A stretch of 64,000 nt of DNA from Gammaproteobacteria bacterium (GTDB taxonomy: Bacteria; Pseudomonadota; Gammaproteobacteria; GRL18): positions 124,001-188,000 of the forward strand of contig JADGDG010000002.1 of NCBI GenBank assembly GCA_016744995.1, in the 5' to 3' direction. The notes under the pieces are model-generated. The model saw only the letters and a program-made list of their open reading frames with translations, searched no databases and was not told the DNA's origin. This document shows positions 8,220 through 17,395 of this stretch, one piece after another. A program made the position numbers and the translations under genes. Each line of letters begins with the position of its first letter. Position 1 is the stretch's first letter.

Positions 8220-8849
8220 TTAAACCTGAACAGTTAATTTTTCCATCACTACCGACAGTTGTTTATGAACATCTTCTATTGATGGTTGGGTATCTATTAC
8301 ATGAAAACGTTCTGGATTATCATTGGCCAGTTTAAGATAAGCTTCTCTGATCCGATTAAAAAAACTCAATTGTTCCTGTTCAAAACGGTCGGTTTCCCCT
8401 CGCTCTCGTACTCGTTGCATACCAATATCAACGGGAATATCCAGAAGTATTGTAGCATCGGGTCTTAAACTGCCTTGCACCCATTGCTCCAACTGAGCAA
8501 TTTTTTCCCAGGATAAGCCACGCCCTCCTCCCTGATAGGCAAAACTGGCATCCGTAAAGCGATCACTGAGAACCCACTTTCCCGCTTCAAGAGCAGGAAT
8601 GATTAGTTCATTTAAATGTTGAGAGCGGGCAGCAAACATTAATAATAATTCAGCATCATCACATAGACTGGTATTTGCCTTATCAAGTAAAAGATCACGA
8701 ATTTTTTCTGCAACCGGCGTCCCGCCAGGTTCACGAGTTGAAATGAATTCAATATTTTTTTTATTCAAATAATTCTGAATGAAATGAATATTGGTTGATT
8801 TTCCAGCACCTTCGGAGCCTTCAATCGTAATAAATTTACCTTTGTTCAT
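8220..8849 (-). CDS. tmk: Thymidylate kinase
   Basis: A 209-residue kinase that converts dTMP to dTDP. The P-loop is EGSEGAGKST, followed by the TMP-binding TREPGGTPVAEKIRDLLL, the DRFTDAS motif, the glycine-rich YQGGGRGL lid region and LLDIPVDIGMQR. Length is usual. It sits between mltG and holB in the conserved run and is probably co-transcribed with both. Confidence 0.97.
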   Translation of the reverse strand: MNKGKFITIEGSEGAGKSTNIHFIQNYLNKKNIEFISTREPGGTPVAEKIRDLLLDKANTSLCDDAELLLMFAARSQHLNELIIPALEAGKWVLSDRFTDASFAYQGGGRGLSWEKIAQLEQWVQGSLRPDATILLDIPVDIGMQRVRERGETDRFEQEQLSFFNRIREAYLKLANDNPERFHVIDTQPSIEDVHKQLSVVMEKLTVQV

Positions 8850-8876
8850 TGTGAGTACTCTATTAAACGGTTCTGT

Positions 8877-9917
8877 TTATTTTTTTCCACGGCCCTTAAG
8901 AATGTATTTTCTAACTGCACGATTATGGGCTTTAAGATTGTTGCTGAAGACATGTCCACCAGAACCATCTGCAACAAAATACAAGCTTTTTCCCTTATCA
9001 GGATGTAAGACTGCATGGATCGCCTCACGCCCTGGTATAGCAATGGGTGTTGGCGGCAGGCGTGATATCTGATAGGTATTATAAGCCGTTTTCTCATTAA
9101 TATCCCGACGACGGATATTACCTTTATAGCGTTCTCCCATACCATAGATGATGGTCGGATCAGATTGCAGGCGCATTTTTTTATTCATACGCCGGATGAA
9201 AACACCGGCAATTTTATCACGTTCATTACTGACACCCGATTCTTTTTCAACGATTGATGCCAGTATTAATGCTTCATAGGCTGTTTTAAGCGGTAGATCC
9301 TTATCTCTTAACTGCCACTCCTGTTCCAGTACACTCTGCATACCGTCATAGGCACGCTTAAGAAACTGGAAATCTGTCGTCCCTTTAGGGAACTTATATG
9401 TATCTGGATAAAGAAGACCTTCCAGATGACTATATTGGGAGTTTAACTGCTTCGATAACTGAGCAATAATTTCTTTATTATTAGCTTGTGCAAAAATTTC
9501 TGTAGCTTTCAAATTGGGATCATTTTTTATCCGTTCAAGTGCTTCATTAAATGTCCAGCCTTCAACTATTGTCAATGAATATTGGTTAACCACGCCAGAA
9601 ACAAAAAGATCGATAACATCAACAACTGTCATACCTGATTTAAGGGAATATTCACCGGCTTTTATTTTTGTTGCCTGTTTTGATAAACGGGCATAAAGTC
9701 GAAAGTATTCGGGGTGTTTTATCACTTTTGTCTGATTTAGCTTTTCTGCAATATTACGTACCCTGTCACCTTTATTCACTGTAAATATCAGATCTGAGGT
9801 GCCCTGTACGCTAATGGGAGTCTGTAGATAAATCTTATATTCATTCCAGTACCAGCCAGCAGCAAATGTTGCCAAAATAATGAACACAGCAATTAATTTA
9901 AAAAATTTTTTTATCAT
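8877..9917 (-). CDS. mltG: Endolytic murein transglycosylase MltG (YceG)
   Basis: A 346-residue inner-membrane protein with one N-terminal helix (residues 5-25) and a periplasmic YceG domain. It cleaves nascent glycan strands and is proposed to end their elongation. The catalytic Glu lies in LASIVEKESGV, followed by RRMNKKMRLQSDPTIIYG and TAYNTYQISRLPPTPIAIPGREAI-type motifs. The C-terminal FVADGSGGHVFS is typical. It lies between pabC and tmk. The region just upstream holds five copies of a 16-bp tandem repeat, so its leader is unusual. Confidence 0.96.
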   Translation of the reverse strand: MIKKFFKLIAVFIILATFAAGWYWNEYKIYLQTPISVQGTSDLIFTVNKGDRVRNIAEKLNQTKVIKHPEYFRLYARLSKQATKIKAGEYSLKSGMTVVDVIDLFVSGVVNQYSLTIVEGWTFNEALERIKNDPNLKATEIFAQANNKEIIAQLSKQLNSQYSHLEGLLYPDTYKFPKGTTDFQFLKRAYDGMQSVLEQEWQLRDKDLPLKTAYEALILASIVEKESGVSNERDKIAGVFIRRMNKKMRLQSDPTIIYGMGERYKGNIRRRDINEKTAYNTYQISRLPPTPIAIPGREAIHAVLHPDKGKSLYFVADGSGGHVFSNNLKAHNRAVRKYILKGRGKK

Positions 9918-9930
9918 ATTTGATCGAATT

Positions 9931-10016
9931 CAAAGTCCAGTATTATCAAAGTCCAGTATTATCAAAGTCCAGTATTATCAAAGTTCAGTATTATCAAAGT
10001 TCAGTATTATCAAAGT
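9931..10016. repeat. Tandem repeat, five copies of a 16-bp unit
   Basis: Five head-to-tail copies of CAAAGTCCAGTATTAT start at 9931, 9947, 9963, 9979 and 9995; the last two have T instead of C at position 7. A partial sixth copy follows. The array fills most of the gap between the pabC stop and the mltG start. There is no spacer variation, so it is not a CRISPR. Confidence 0.95.
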
Positions 10017-10034
10017 CAAATGAAAGCATTATTA

Positions 10035-10991
10035 TTATCTGACATCAGGCCGCTTAATAGTTTTATTAATCACTGCCGCTAATCGTGACATTATAGTTCT
10101 TTCAGAGTGCAATGGCTCGTGATCCCAATAAGCTTCTTCAGCGATGCTAATTGAAGCAACCGGTACAATACCAAAAACACTATTGCACAAGAAAATCTCT
10201 GAGGCCATCATTAAATCGTGCAAACTGTAATGCTCTTCCCCTACTATAATATCCATTTGATCGGCTAAAACCAAAATGGCTTGTCGTATTGTACCTTGAA
10301 CACCACAAGTATCAATTTTAGGGGTATATAAATGCCCGTTATTAACAAAAAAAATGTTGCTGCTCGTGCCTTCAATGATCTTTGACGTCATTGATGGTGG
10401 ATAAGTAGATGAGTGGTAAGAACCTCTGAGCATAATCCCTTCCTGATAAGCTGTACCAGAAAACTCATTACGTCCAAGTACCTGTTCAAGGCGATTCAGG
10501 TGTTTAATTCCAGCCAGCGCAGGCTGAACAGCAAGACGTGTCTGACAAACTGTAACAGCTATACCACAATGATAATCAGCGGCAGCACGCTCAGGCCATC
10601 CATGTATTGTAATAACAATGGTGGGTATTTGTGATCCAGGATATAGATACCCCCGACCACCCTGCCCGCGGGTCGCTATAATTTTTATAACTCTATCTGA
10701 CGATGAAGACATTTCAAGCAATGCATCTTGTGCAATCATGGAGTGGATTTGTTCTAGAAACAGATCTTCTTTCGGCAAACTAATTGCCAGACGCTTTGCC
10801 CCCTTATTAAGTCGCTGCCAATGAAGCTCCCAGTTGACTAATACCTCATTAACATAAGCGATTGTTTCAAAAAGACCATCACCATAAGCCAGTCCACGAT
10901 CACTGATATCAACAATGTCCGTAAAGGCTTTTTCTGTCAAAGTAATGTCTTTAGATTCACCTTGTGTTTCATTGCGTGGTAACATTGTCAT
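10035..10991 (-). CDS. pabC: Aminodeoxychorismate lyase (4-amino-4-deoxychorismate lyase)
   Basis: A 318-residue fold-type IV PLP enzyme that releases pyruvate from aminodeoxychorismate to give p-aminobenzoate for folate. Visible are DRGLAYGDGLFETI, the PLP lysine in AGIKHLNRLEQVLGRNEF, EGTSSNIFFV and the CGVQGTIRQAIL motif. It is longer than the usual 270 residues. About 28 extra residues precede the DRGL motif, and an insertion (GSYHSSTYPPSMTSK) precedes IIEGTSSN. It lies 13 bp after pabB, so the two steps of p-aminobenzoate synthesis are coupled. Confidence 0.93.
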   Translation of the reverse strand: MTMLPRNETQGESKDITLTEKAFTDIVDISDRGLAYGDGLFETIAYVNEVLVNWELHWQRLNKGAKRLAISLPKEDLFLEQIHSMIAQDALLEMSSSSDRVIKIIATRGQGGRGYLYPGSQIPTIVITIHGWPERAAADYHCGIAVTVCQTRLAVQPALAGIKHLNRLEQVLGRNEFSGTAYQEGIMLRGSYHSSTYPPSMTSKIIEGTSSNIFFVNNGHLYTPKIDTCGVQGTIRQAILVLADQMDIIVGEEHYSLHDLMMASEIFLCNSVFGIVPVASISIAEEAYWDHEPLHSERTIMSRLAAVINKTIKRPDVR

Positions 10992-11004
10992 AAAATCTTT
11001 AGGC

Positions 11005-12480
11005 TCATTTTAGTGTTTGCAGTATGCCCTTGGCCTTAGCGCGAGTTTCTTCTAATTCATTTTTTGCAATAGAATCAAATACCAGTCCTGCTCCTGCTCT
11101 AAAACTGAGCTTATGGTGTTTTTCATCTGAAAAAGTTTCTAATACCATGGTCCTGATTAAAATATTAAGATCCATACTGCCATCCAAATTTATATACCCC
11201 ATCGAACCAGTATAGGCACCCCGTGAACATTGTTCTAGTTCGGCAATAATTTCCATACAGCGCACCTTAGGACAGCCTGTAATAGTCCCCCCTGGAAATA
11301 GTGCCCTGATAATTTCACCAGGAGTTTTTCCCTCCTGCAACTTGCCCCTTACATTAGAAACAATATGATGAACATGGGCATAACTTTCATTGCTCATTAA
11401 TTCATCCACGATAACACTGCCAGGCTGGCAAACTCTTCCCAAATCATTACGAATTAAATCAATTAGCATAATATGCTCAGCTTGTTCTTTAGGATGGGCA
11501 TGAAGTTCATTAAGCAAACGGGAATCTTCTTTTTCAGAAGTACTTCGAGGATGGGTTCCGGCAATGGGTCGAGACTCCAGAACATTATTTTTAACTTTTA
11601 GCAGACGTTCAGGAGATGAGGAAATGATGGTTGCAATTCCTTGCTCTGTTTGAATACTAACAAGACCTGAAAAAGGTGCTGGATTTTCCTGACTCAAAAA
11701 TTGAGATAATGAAAAGGCGTTTTTTATATGATCTTCAGACTGAAACTTTGTAAGCCAGAGTCTGGAAAGGTTAACCTGAAAAACATCACCCTCTTTTATA
11801 TATTTTTTTACTCTGGAAACTGAATCAATAAATAAATGGTCGTCTTCTTCCTGAAGTGATTGCTTTAAATGCTGAAGAGGTAATTTATCATTATTAGATG
11901 CCTGTATTAATTTTGCATCACTTAAAAGTTTGTCTAAACATTGACTATGCTTAATTCCAGCTTCACTAAGAAAAAAAAGGCTACTTTTATTATGATCATA
12001 AATTAATGCCTTTTTAACCCTTGCAGCATAAGCGACAGGTAATAATTGTCTATCAATAGATTGTTTTAAACAAGGTTCGATTTGCTGTGCCAGCTCATAG
12101 GCTAAAAAAACAAACCATCCTCCGGTGAAAGGTAAATCAGTGGCCTGAGGCTGGGATTGTTTTTCTATGGTAAATAACTTATCAAAAGCATCGAGAAATA
12201 AATCATCCGGCTGAATATCAATTGAGCTTGTGGAGCTTAATTTAAGTTGATGATCCAGTTTTAACCACTCTTCAGGTTCTACAAACAGAATATCAAATCC
12301 CGAGGATTGAGCATCAGTCAGCTGATTATATTCAGTTTCAGATTGATTTAAACTGGAGCTGGATTTTTTACTAGAAGAGCTTAATAAAAAAGGGTATTTT
12401 TTTGGATAGTGATGATAAAAATGAATTAGCTCAGGAAATTCCTTTTTTGAAAGTTCAGTCAATTGACAATCATGAGTCAT
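11005..12480 (-). CDS. pabB: Aminodeoxychorismate synthase component I
   Basis: A 491-residue chorismate-using enzyme that, with a glutamine amidotransferase, makes aminodeoxychorismate. It has FSGLVSIQTEQG, SSSPERLLKV, ESRPIAGTHPR, DLIRNDLGRVC and FPGGTITGCPKVRCMEII. The active-site motif is PIAGT, while E. coli PabB has PIKGT; PIAGT is also the TrpE form. Adjacency to pabC supports PabB over TrpE. A serine-rich stretch near residues 33-47 is low-complexity. No amidotransferase (pabA) is seen in the window. Confidence 0.88.
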   Translation of the reverse strand: MTHDCQLTELSKKEFPELIHFYHHYPKKYPFLLSSSSKKSSSSLNQSETEYNQLTDAQSSGFDILFVEPEEWLKLDHQLKLSSTSSIDIQPDDLFLDAFDKLFTIEKQSQPQATDLPFTGGWFVFLAYELAQQIEPCLKQSIDRQLLPVAYAARVKKALIYDHNKSSLFFLSEAGIKHSQCLDKLLSDAKLIQASNNDKLPLQHLKQSLQEEDDHLFIDSVSRVKKYIKEGDVFQVNLSRLWLTKFQSEDHIKNAFSLSQFLSQENPAPFSGLVSIQTEQGIATIISSSPERLLKVKNNVLESRPIAGTHPRSTSEKEDSRLLNELHAHPKEQAEHIMLIDLIRNDLGRVCQPGSVIVDELMSNESYAHVHHIVSNVRGKLQEGKTPGEIIRALFPGGTITGCPKVRCMEIIAELEQCSRGAYTGSMGYINLDGSMDLNILIRTMVLETFSDEKHHKLSFRAGAGLVFDSIAKNELEETRAKAKGILQTLK

Positions 12481-12582
12481 ATTCTAAATTTTTATCATTG
12501 TGATAAGAGGTAATAGGACATCTCTCTCTGAAACATTCCTGCTGAGAAATACCCTGAGAGAAACATAAACCCGTCTGATCAG

Positions 12583-13821
12583 TTACACTTTTCCTAGAAT
12601 CAAAGTACCATTGGTACCACCAAAGCCAAATGAATTTGACACAGCATAGTCAATTTTCATTTCTTTAGCCACAAGCGGCGCATAATCCAGATCGCAGTCA
12701 TCGCTTGGATTTTCAAGGTTAATGGTCGGTGGTGCAACTTGATCACGTAGTGCCAATGCAGAAAATATCACTTCGATACCACCCGCAGCGCCCAATAAAT
12801 GTCCGGTCATAGACTTCGTTGAACTCATTGTTAAATTATAAGCATGGTCACCAAAAGTTCGTTTGGCCGCTTCAGTTTCTGCTAAATCACCTGCTGGAGT
12901 TGAAGTACCATGAGCATTCACATAATTAATTTGTTCAGGATTTAAACCTGCATTTCTAAGAGCAGAGTCCATGCAGCGACTTGCACCTTCACCACCTTTA
13001 GATGGCAGTGTCATATGGTATGCATCACCACTCATACCGAAACCAAGCACCTCGGCATAGATTTCTGCACCACGAGCCCTGGCAAATTCATACTCTTCCA
13101 GAACCACGACACCTGCACCGTCACTCAAAACAAATCCATCCCGGTCTCTATCCCAGGGTCTGGATGCAGCTTGTGGATCATCATTTCGTTTCGACAAGGC
13201 TCTGGCGGCAGAAAATCCAGCCAGTCCACAATATGAACTGGTCATTTCAGCACCGCCAGTGATCATAACATCAGCATCGCCATACTCAATAATTCGAGCA
13301 GCATCACCAATACTATGGGTTGCTGTTGCACAGGCAGTGGACATAGCCAGATTAGGACCCTTCATGCCATATTTAACTGACAGATTACCAGATATCATGT
13401 TGATAATATTACTCGGAACAAAAAATGGAGAGACCTTACGAGGGCCCCCCTTCAAGTAATTATCATAACCTTTTTCAATTCCGGGCAAACCACCAATACC
13501 GGAACCAATATAAACACCCACTTTCCATGCATTTTCTTCAGTGATTTCAAGACCTGAATCTTCAATAGCCTGGATGGCTGCAGCCATACCATAATGAATA
13601 AAGGTATCCATTTTTTTAGCATCTTTAGGAGTCAGATATTCATTGATATCAAAGTTTTTTACTGAACCTCCAAACTTGACATTGAAGGCACTGGTATCAA
13701 AATGTTCAATCGGAGCAATCCCACTCTTACCAGCAAGAATATTATCCCATGATTCAGTGACATTTAGTCCAACCGGACTAACCATACCCATTCCAGTAAT
13801 AACAACTCGTCTTTTAGCCAA
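12583..13821 (-). CDS. fabF: 3-oxoacyl-ACP synthase II (FabF)
   Basis: Condensing enzyme that elongates acyl-ACP with malonyl-ACP. The catalytic Cys is in [12 protein letters not shown] and the two His are in [11 protein letters not shown] and [10 protein letters not shown]; the C-terminus [14 protein letters not shown] is typical. I choose the TTG at 13821, which gives the usual N-terminus [10 protein letters not shown] and has GGAG 7 bp upstream. The ATG at 13833 would add MEIV, has no ribosome site and would consume the GGAG as codons. It follows acpP, with a hairpin terminator between them. Confidence 0.95.
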   Translation of the reverse strand: MAKRRVVITGMGMVSPVGLNVTESWDNILAGKSGIAPIEHFDTSAFNVKFGGSVKNFDINEYLTPKDAKKMDTFIHYGMAAAIQAIEDSGLEITEENAWKVGVYIGSGIGGLPGIEKGYDNYLKGGPRKVSPFFVPSNIINMISGNLSVKYGMKGPNLAMSTACATATHSIGDAARIIEYGDADVMITGGAEMTSSYCGLAGFSAARALSKRNDDPQAASRPWDRDRDGFVLSDGAGVVVLEEYEFARARGAEIYAEVLGFGMSGDAYHMTLPSKGGEGASRCMDSALRNAGLNPEQINYVNAHGTSTPAGDLAETEAAKRTFGDHAYNLTMSSTKSMTGHLLGAAGGIEVIFSALALRDQVAPPTINLENPSDDCDLDYAPLVAKEMKIDYAVSNSFGFGGTNGTLILGKV

Positions 13822-13861
13822 GACAATCTCCATAAATAATAACAGGGTTAATTAAACCACC

Positions 13862-13923
13862 AAAAAAGTAAAGCCGGATTTTAATAATACAGGTATCACA
13901 AGCATTATTAAACACGGCTTTAC
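13862..13923 (-). terminator. Intrinsic terminator between acpP and fabF
   Basis: An imperfect stem of about 20 bp (13868-13888 against 13904-13923, arms starting GTAAAGCCG) encloses a 15-nt loop. On the minus strand it is followed by six T residues (13867-13862). It should end many acpP transcripts and let part of the transcription reach fabF. Confidence 0.75.
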
Positions 13924-13978
13924 AATAAAACATCTGAACGATTAAATAATTATAGACAATATACCTATAGATATTTAA

Positions 13979-14218
13979 TTATGCGTCAGTATTTGCACTG
14001 ATATAATCAATTGCCAGCTGAACGGTAGTGATCTTTTCAGCTTCTTCGTCAGGAATTTCAGTGCCAAACTCTTCTTCAAGCGCCATGACCAGTTCAACGG
14101 TATCTAAAGAGTCTGCACCCAGATCATCAACAAATGAAGCTTCAGATTTTACTTCGTCTTCTTTAACACCTAACTGCTCAACAACGATCTTTGCAACTCT
14201 TTCTTCAACACTACTCAT
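13979..14218 (-). CDS. acpP: Acyl carrier protein
   Basis: A 79-residue acidic carrier protein of fatty-acid synthesis. The phosphopantetheine serine is in [13 protein letters not shown] and the helix [19 protein letters not shown] follows. An in-frame ATG 30 bp further upstream would add [10 protein letters not shown]. The start used here gives the normal MSSVEERV and has GGAG about 9 bp ahead. A 283-bp gap separates it from fabG, so it may have its own promoter, and a strong hairpin follows it. This fits the need for far more ACP than other Fab proteins. Confidence 0.98.
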   Translation of the reverse strand: MSSVEERVAKIVVEQLGVKEDEVKSEASFVDDLGADSLDTVELVMALEEEFGTEIPDEEAEKITTVQLAIDYISANTDA

Positions 14219-14428
14219 TTTAAATCTCCATAATTCTTTGTAACTCACCTATGTACAAAATTACATACTGAACAGATGACAGAAAGTCCCTGAAAATTAG
14301 GCGTGTTTATTTACGTGACGCTATTTTAGTGAAATCTTATCCGATATACCAGTATTAGATGCTAAAATTTCACATATTTAGTTTATTAAAATATTCAAAA
14401 ATACAGGTTTACCTCTGCTTTTCTATAA

Positions 14429-14444
14429 ATAGTTATATAACTAT
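14429..14444. promoter_or_regulatory. Perfect 16-bp palindrome upstream of acpP
   Basis: ATAGTTATATAACTAT is fully dyad-symmetric and lies in the fabG-acpP gap, about 210 bp before the acpP ATG. Shorter arms (ACAGGT/ACCTGT) flank it at 14403 and 14454. It could be an operator. AT-rich palindromes also arise by chance, and I see no known Fab regulator site. Confidence 0.3.
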
Positions 14445-14501
14445 CTGATAAACACCTGTTTATTGAAACAAGCTGGAAACTAAATACTAACTAAATCCTA
14501 A

Positions 14502-15245
14502 CTAGGGCATGTACATGCCTCCGTTTACGTTCAAGGTCTCACCAGTAATATAAGCCGCTTCATCTGATGCCAAAAATCCAACTGCAGAGGCAATTTCATC
14601 AGCTTCGCCAAGACGGTTTAAAGGAATTTGCTTTAATAAGGCAGTTTTTGCTTCATCGGGTAAATTACGCGTCATATCTGTATCAATAAATCCTGGTGCC
14701 ACCGCATTTACAGTCACTCCCCGAGAGCCAATTTCTCGAGCCAGTGATTTAGTAAAGCCTAAAATACCTGCTTTTGCTGCTGCGTAATTTGCTTGTCCGG
14801 CATTGCCCGTCAAACCAACAACAGATGCAATTGATATAATACGGCCTTTACGAGCTTTCATCATCGTCCGCAAGCAGGCTTTAGACAGCTTAAAAACTGA
14901 AGTCAGATTGGTCTGTATAATGTCATCCCATTCTTCATCTTTCATACGCATCATCAGATTATCACGAGTGATTCCCGCATTATTAATCAATATAGAGGGC
15001 ATCGCATAATCATCTTTCATTGCTTTTAATAGCGCATCAATACTGCCCTGTTCTGTGACATTAAGCACCATACCCTGCCCTTTTACAGCATTTTCTTTCA
15101 GGTAGTCAGAGATGTTGTCTGCCCCTTTCTGCGAAGTAGCTGTACCAATCACTGTCACACCCTTACTTCCTAGCTTGAGAGCAATTGCTTTACCAATTCC
15201 TCGGCTTGCACCACTAATTAGTGCAACTTCATTTTCCATAGACAT
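14502..15245 (-). CDS. fabG: 3-oxoacyl-ACP reductase (FabG)
   Basis: NADPH-dependent short-chain reductase of fatty-acid elongation, 247 residues. It has cofactor loop SGASRGIGKA, NNAGITRDNL, catalytic Ser in SIASVVG and Tyr-Lys in YAAAKAG, and the C-terminal ITGETLNVNGGMYMP. The ATG at 15245 overlaps the fabD stop as TGATG and has GAGGA 9 bp upstream, so translation is probably coupled to fabD. Confidence 0.98.
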   Translation of the reverse strand: MSMENEVALISGASRGIGKAIALKLGSKGVTVIGTATSQKGADNISDYLKENAVKGQGMVLNVTEQGSIDALLKAMKDDYAMPSILINNAGITRDNLMMRMKDEEWDDIIQTNLTSVFKLSKACLRTMMKARKGRIISIASVVGLTGNAGQANYAAAKAGILGFTKSLAREIGSRGVTVNAVAPGFIDTDMTRNLPDEAKTALLKQIPLNRLGEADEIASAVGFLASDEAAYITGETLNVNGGMYMP

Positions 15246-16195
15246 CAAGATAATTCCTCAAAAGTTTTATCAATTGTTGCAGTATCAAATATTGGATATA
15301 TCGATATCTGACGATTAATTCGCTTATTCAGGCCAGTTAAAACCTTTCCCGGACCACACTCAATAATTTGATCAGTCCCTTCTGCAATCATTTTGTTGAT
15401 CACTTCAACCCATCTGACTGGCTTATAAAGCTGTTTTACCAATGAGCCTCGAATTGAGTCTGTGTCACTTTCAATAGTGACATGGACATTATTAATTACT
15501 GGGATAACAGGACGTTCAAAAGAGATGGTTTGTAGTTTTTTTTCCAGCTTAACAGCCGCACTATCCATGAGTGCACAATGTGATGGCACACTGATCGGCA
15601 ATTTAATTACTTTTTTTGCAGCTCCATTTTTTGCCAGTGCCATGGCCTGCTCAACTGCATCTGCATGACCTGCAATAACAACTTGCCCGGGCGCATTAAA
15701 GTTAACAGCAGATACAATGCGTTCACTGGTCTGTGCAACTTCTTCACACACTTTAATCACATCATCATTCTCCATACCCAGGATAGCAGCCATAGCACCT
15801 TCACCTGCTTCAACAGCATCCTGCATATAACGACCACGAGAAGCCACAAGATCTATAGCATCTGAAAAGTCAATGGCTTCTGCACAAACCAAAGCGGTGT
15901 ATTCACCAAGACTGTGTCCGGATAAAACGGCAGGTACTTTCCCATTTCTGTCTTTCCATATTTGCCAGAGTGCGTAACCTGCAGACAACATAGCAGGCTG
16001 TGTAATACGGGTTGAGTTAAGTTTTGATTCCGGCCCTTTCTGTGTTATTTCCCAGAGGTCATAACCAAGAACATCACTAGCCTGTTGAAAAGTAGAGGCA
16101 ATAATTTCGCCATAAGAAGGGTTTTCATCAGCAATTGTGCCAAGCATCCCAACTGATTGAGACCCCTGACCTGGAAAAATAAAGGCTATTGACAT
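15245..16195 (-). CDS. fabD: Malonyl-CoA:ACP transacylase (FabD)
   Basis: Loads malonyl groups onto ACP. The N-terminus IAFIFPGQGSQSVGM, catalytic Ser in GHSLGEYTAL, substrate Arg in VASRGRYMQ and His in SVPSHCALM are all present, at the usual length of 316 residues. AAGGA precedes the ATG. It is coupled to fabG by a one-base stop/start overlap. Confidence 0.98.
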   Translation of the reverse strand: MSIAFIFPGQGSQSVGMLGTIADENPSYGEIIASTFQQASDVLGYDLWEITQKGPESKLNSTRITQPAMLSAGYALWQIWKDRNGKVPAVLSGHSLGEYTALVCAEAIDFSDAIDLVASRGRYMQDAVEAGEGAMAAILGMENDDVIKVCEEVAQTSERIVSAVNFNAPGQVVIAGHADAVEQAMALAKNGAAKKVIKLPISVPSHCALMDSAAVKLEKKLQTISFERPVIPVINNVHVTIESDTDSIRGSLVKQLYKPVRWVEVINKMIAEGTDQIIECGPGKVLTGLNKRINRQISIYPIFDTATIDKTFEELS

Positions 16196-16313
16196 CGTTT
16201 CATCCTTTTTCCGGTGATATTTTTAAATGATATAGCATCCTAAGAAGCCTGCAGTAGTACAGATTTCTTACATTTTAAAATATCAATAATTATTAGTATG
16301 CAACAATTATATA

Positions 16314-17276
16314 TTAAAATTTTATTAAAGCAGAACCCCAGGTAAATCCACCGCCAAAAGCTTCTAACAAAATTGTTTCTCCACGCTTTATTCTGCCATC
16401 TCTTACTGCAGTATCGAGCGCCAAAGGAACGGATGCGGCTGATGTGTTACCATGATTTTGGACTGTTGTGACAACGCGTTCAGTGGACATTTTCAGTTTT
16501 CTTGCCGTGGCATTGATAATTCGAATGTTTGCCTGATGAGGTACCAGCCAGTCAATATCTGACTTTTCCATATTATTAGCCGCCAGTGTCTCATCGACAA
16601 TTCGTCCCAGTGTATTGACTGCGACTTTAAAAACTTCATTACCTTTCATTTCAATATGAATGGCATCTAATCCATCAGAGTTTATATCTGAGATCCCACC
16701 ATTTGTTTTCAGCAGTTCAGCAAAACTTCCATCGGCATGGATGTGAGTTGATAATATCCCAGGTTCTTCACTGGCTTCAATAATAACTGCTCCAGCACCG
16801 TCTGCAAACAAAACACAGGTTGAGCGATCAGACCAGTCAACAATCCGTGAAAGAGTTTCAGAACCAACAACCAATGCTCGTTTTGCAGCCCCTGTTTTTA
16901 TGTATTTATCAGCAATATCCAGTGCATAAATAAATCCAGTGCAGACAGCTTGTACGTCAAAAGCAGGACTGCCGTGAATATCAAGACGCTGCTGTAATAG
17001 GCAGGCTGTACTTGGAAAAACTCTGTCAGGCGTTGTGGTAGCAACAATAATAAGGTCGATTGACTGGGGATCAATATTAGCTGACTCAATAGCATTTCTG
17101 GCAGCAAATTCAGCCAGGTCACAGGTTGTTTCACCCTCTGTCACAATATGGCGCTGCTTAATACCAGTACGTTCCGTTATCCATTGATCAGATGTGTCAA
17201 CTATTTTTTCAAGATCAGAATTGGTTAACACTTTGTCTGGCAAATAACTGCCAGTACCCATAATACGAGAAAACAT
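16314..17276 (-). CDS. fabH: 3-oxoacyl-ACP synthase III (FabH)
   Basis: Starts fatty-acid synthesis by condensing acetyl-CoA with malonyl-ACP. The Cys-His-Asn triad is seen in [23 protein letters not shown] and [11 protein letters not shown], and the C-terminal [16 protein letters not shown] is standard. Length is 320 residues. It lies between plsX and fabD with gaps of about 118 bp on each side. Confidence 0.98.
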   Translation of the reverse strand: MFSRIMGTGSYLPDKVLTNSDLEKIVDTSDQWITERTGIKQRHIVTEGETTCDLAEFAARNAIESANIDPQSIDLIIVATTTPDRVFPSTACLLQQRLDIHGSPAFDVQAVCTGFIYALDIADKYIKTGAAKRALVVGSETLSRIVDWSDRSTCVLFADGAGAVIIEASEEPGILSTHIHADGSFAELLKTNGGISDINSDGLDAIHIEMKGNEVFKVAVNTLGRIVDETLAANNMEKSDIDWLVPHQANIRIINATARKLKMSTERVVTTVQNHGNTSAASVPLALDTAVRDGRIKRGETILLEAFGGGFTWGSALIKF

Positions 17277-17395
17277 TTATAAAGATTGTCCTATTCTTTA
17301 AATAATCAAAAATTGTAGCACAAATACAATGTATTCATTCATTTACTTACAGAATTTGTGAGCAGACATGAATATTGAGAGCAAGTCAACGACAA

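Noticed and set aside
9931-10016. Possible CRISPR array
   Set aside because: Units of 16 bp abut directly with no unique spacers, and there are no cas genes nearby.
11005-12480. Anthranilate synthase TrpE
   Set aside because: The PIAGT motif allows it, but the adjacent pabC and absence of other trp genes favour PabB.
13907-13923. Third copy of the ynb operator-like site
   Set aside because: It matches at 14 of 17 positions but forms one arm of the acpP terminator, which explains its sequence better.
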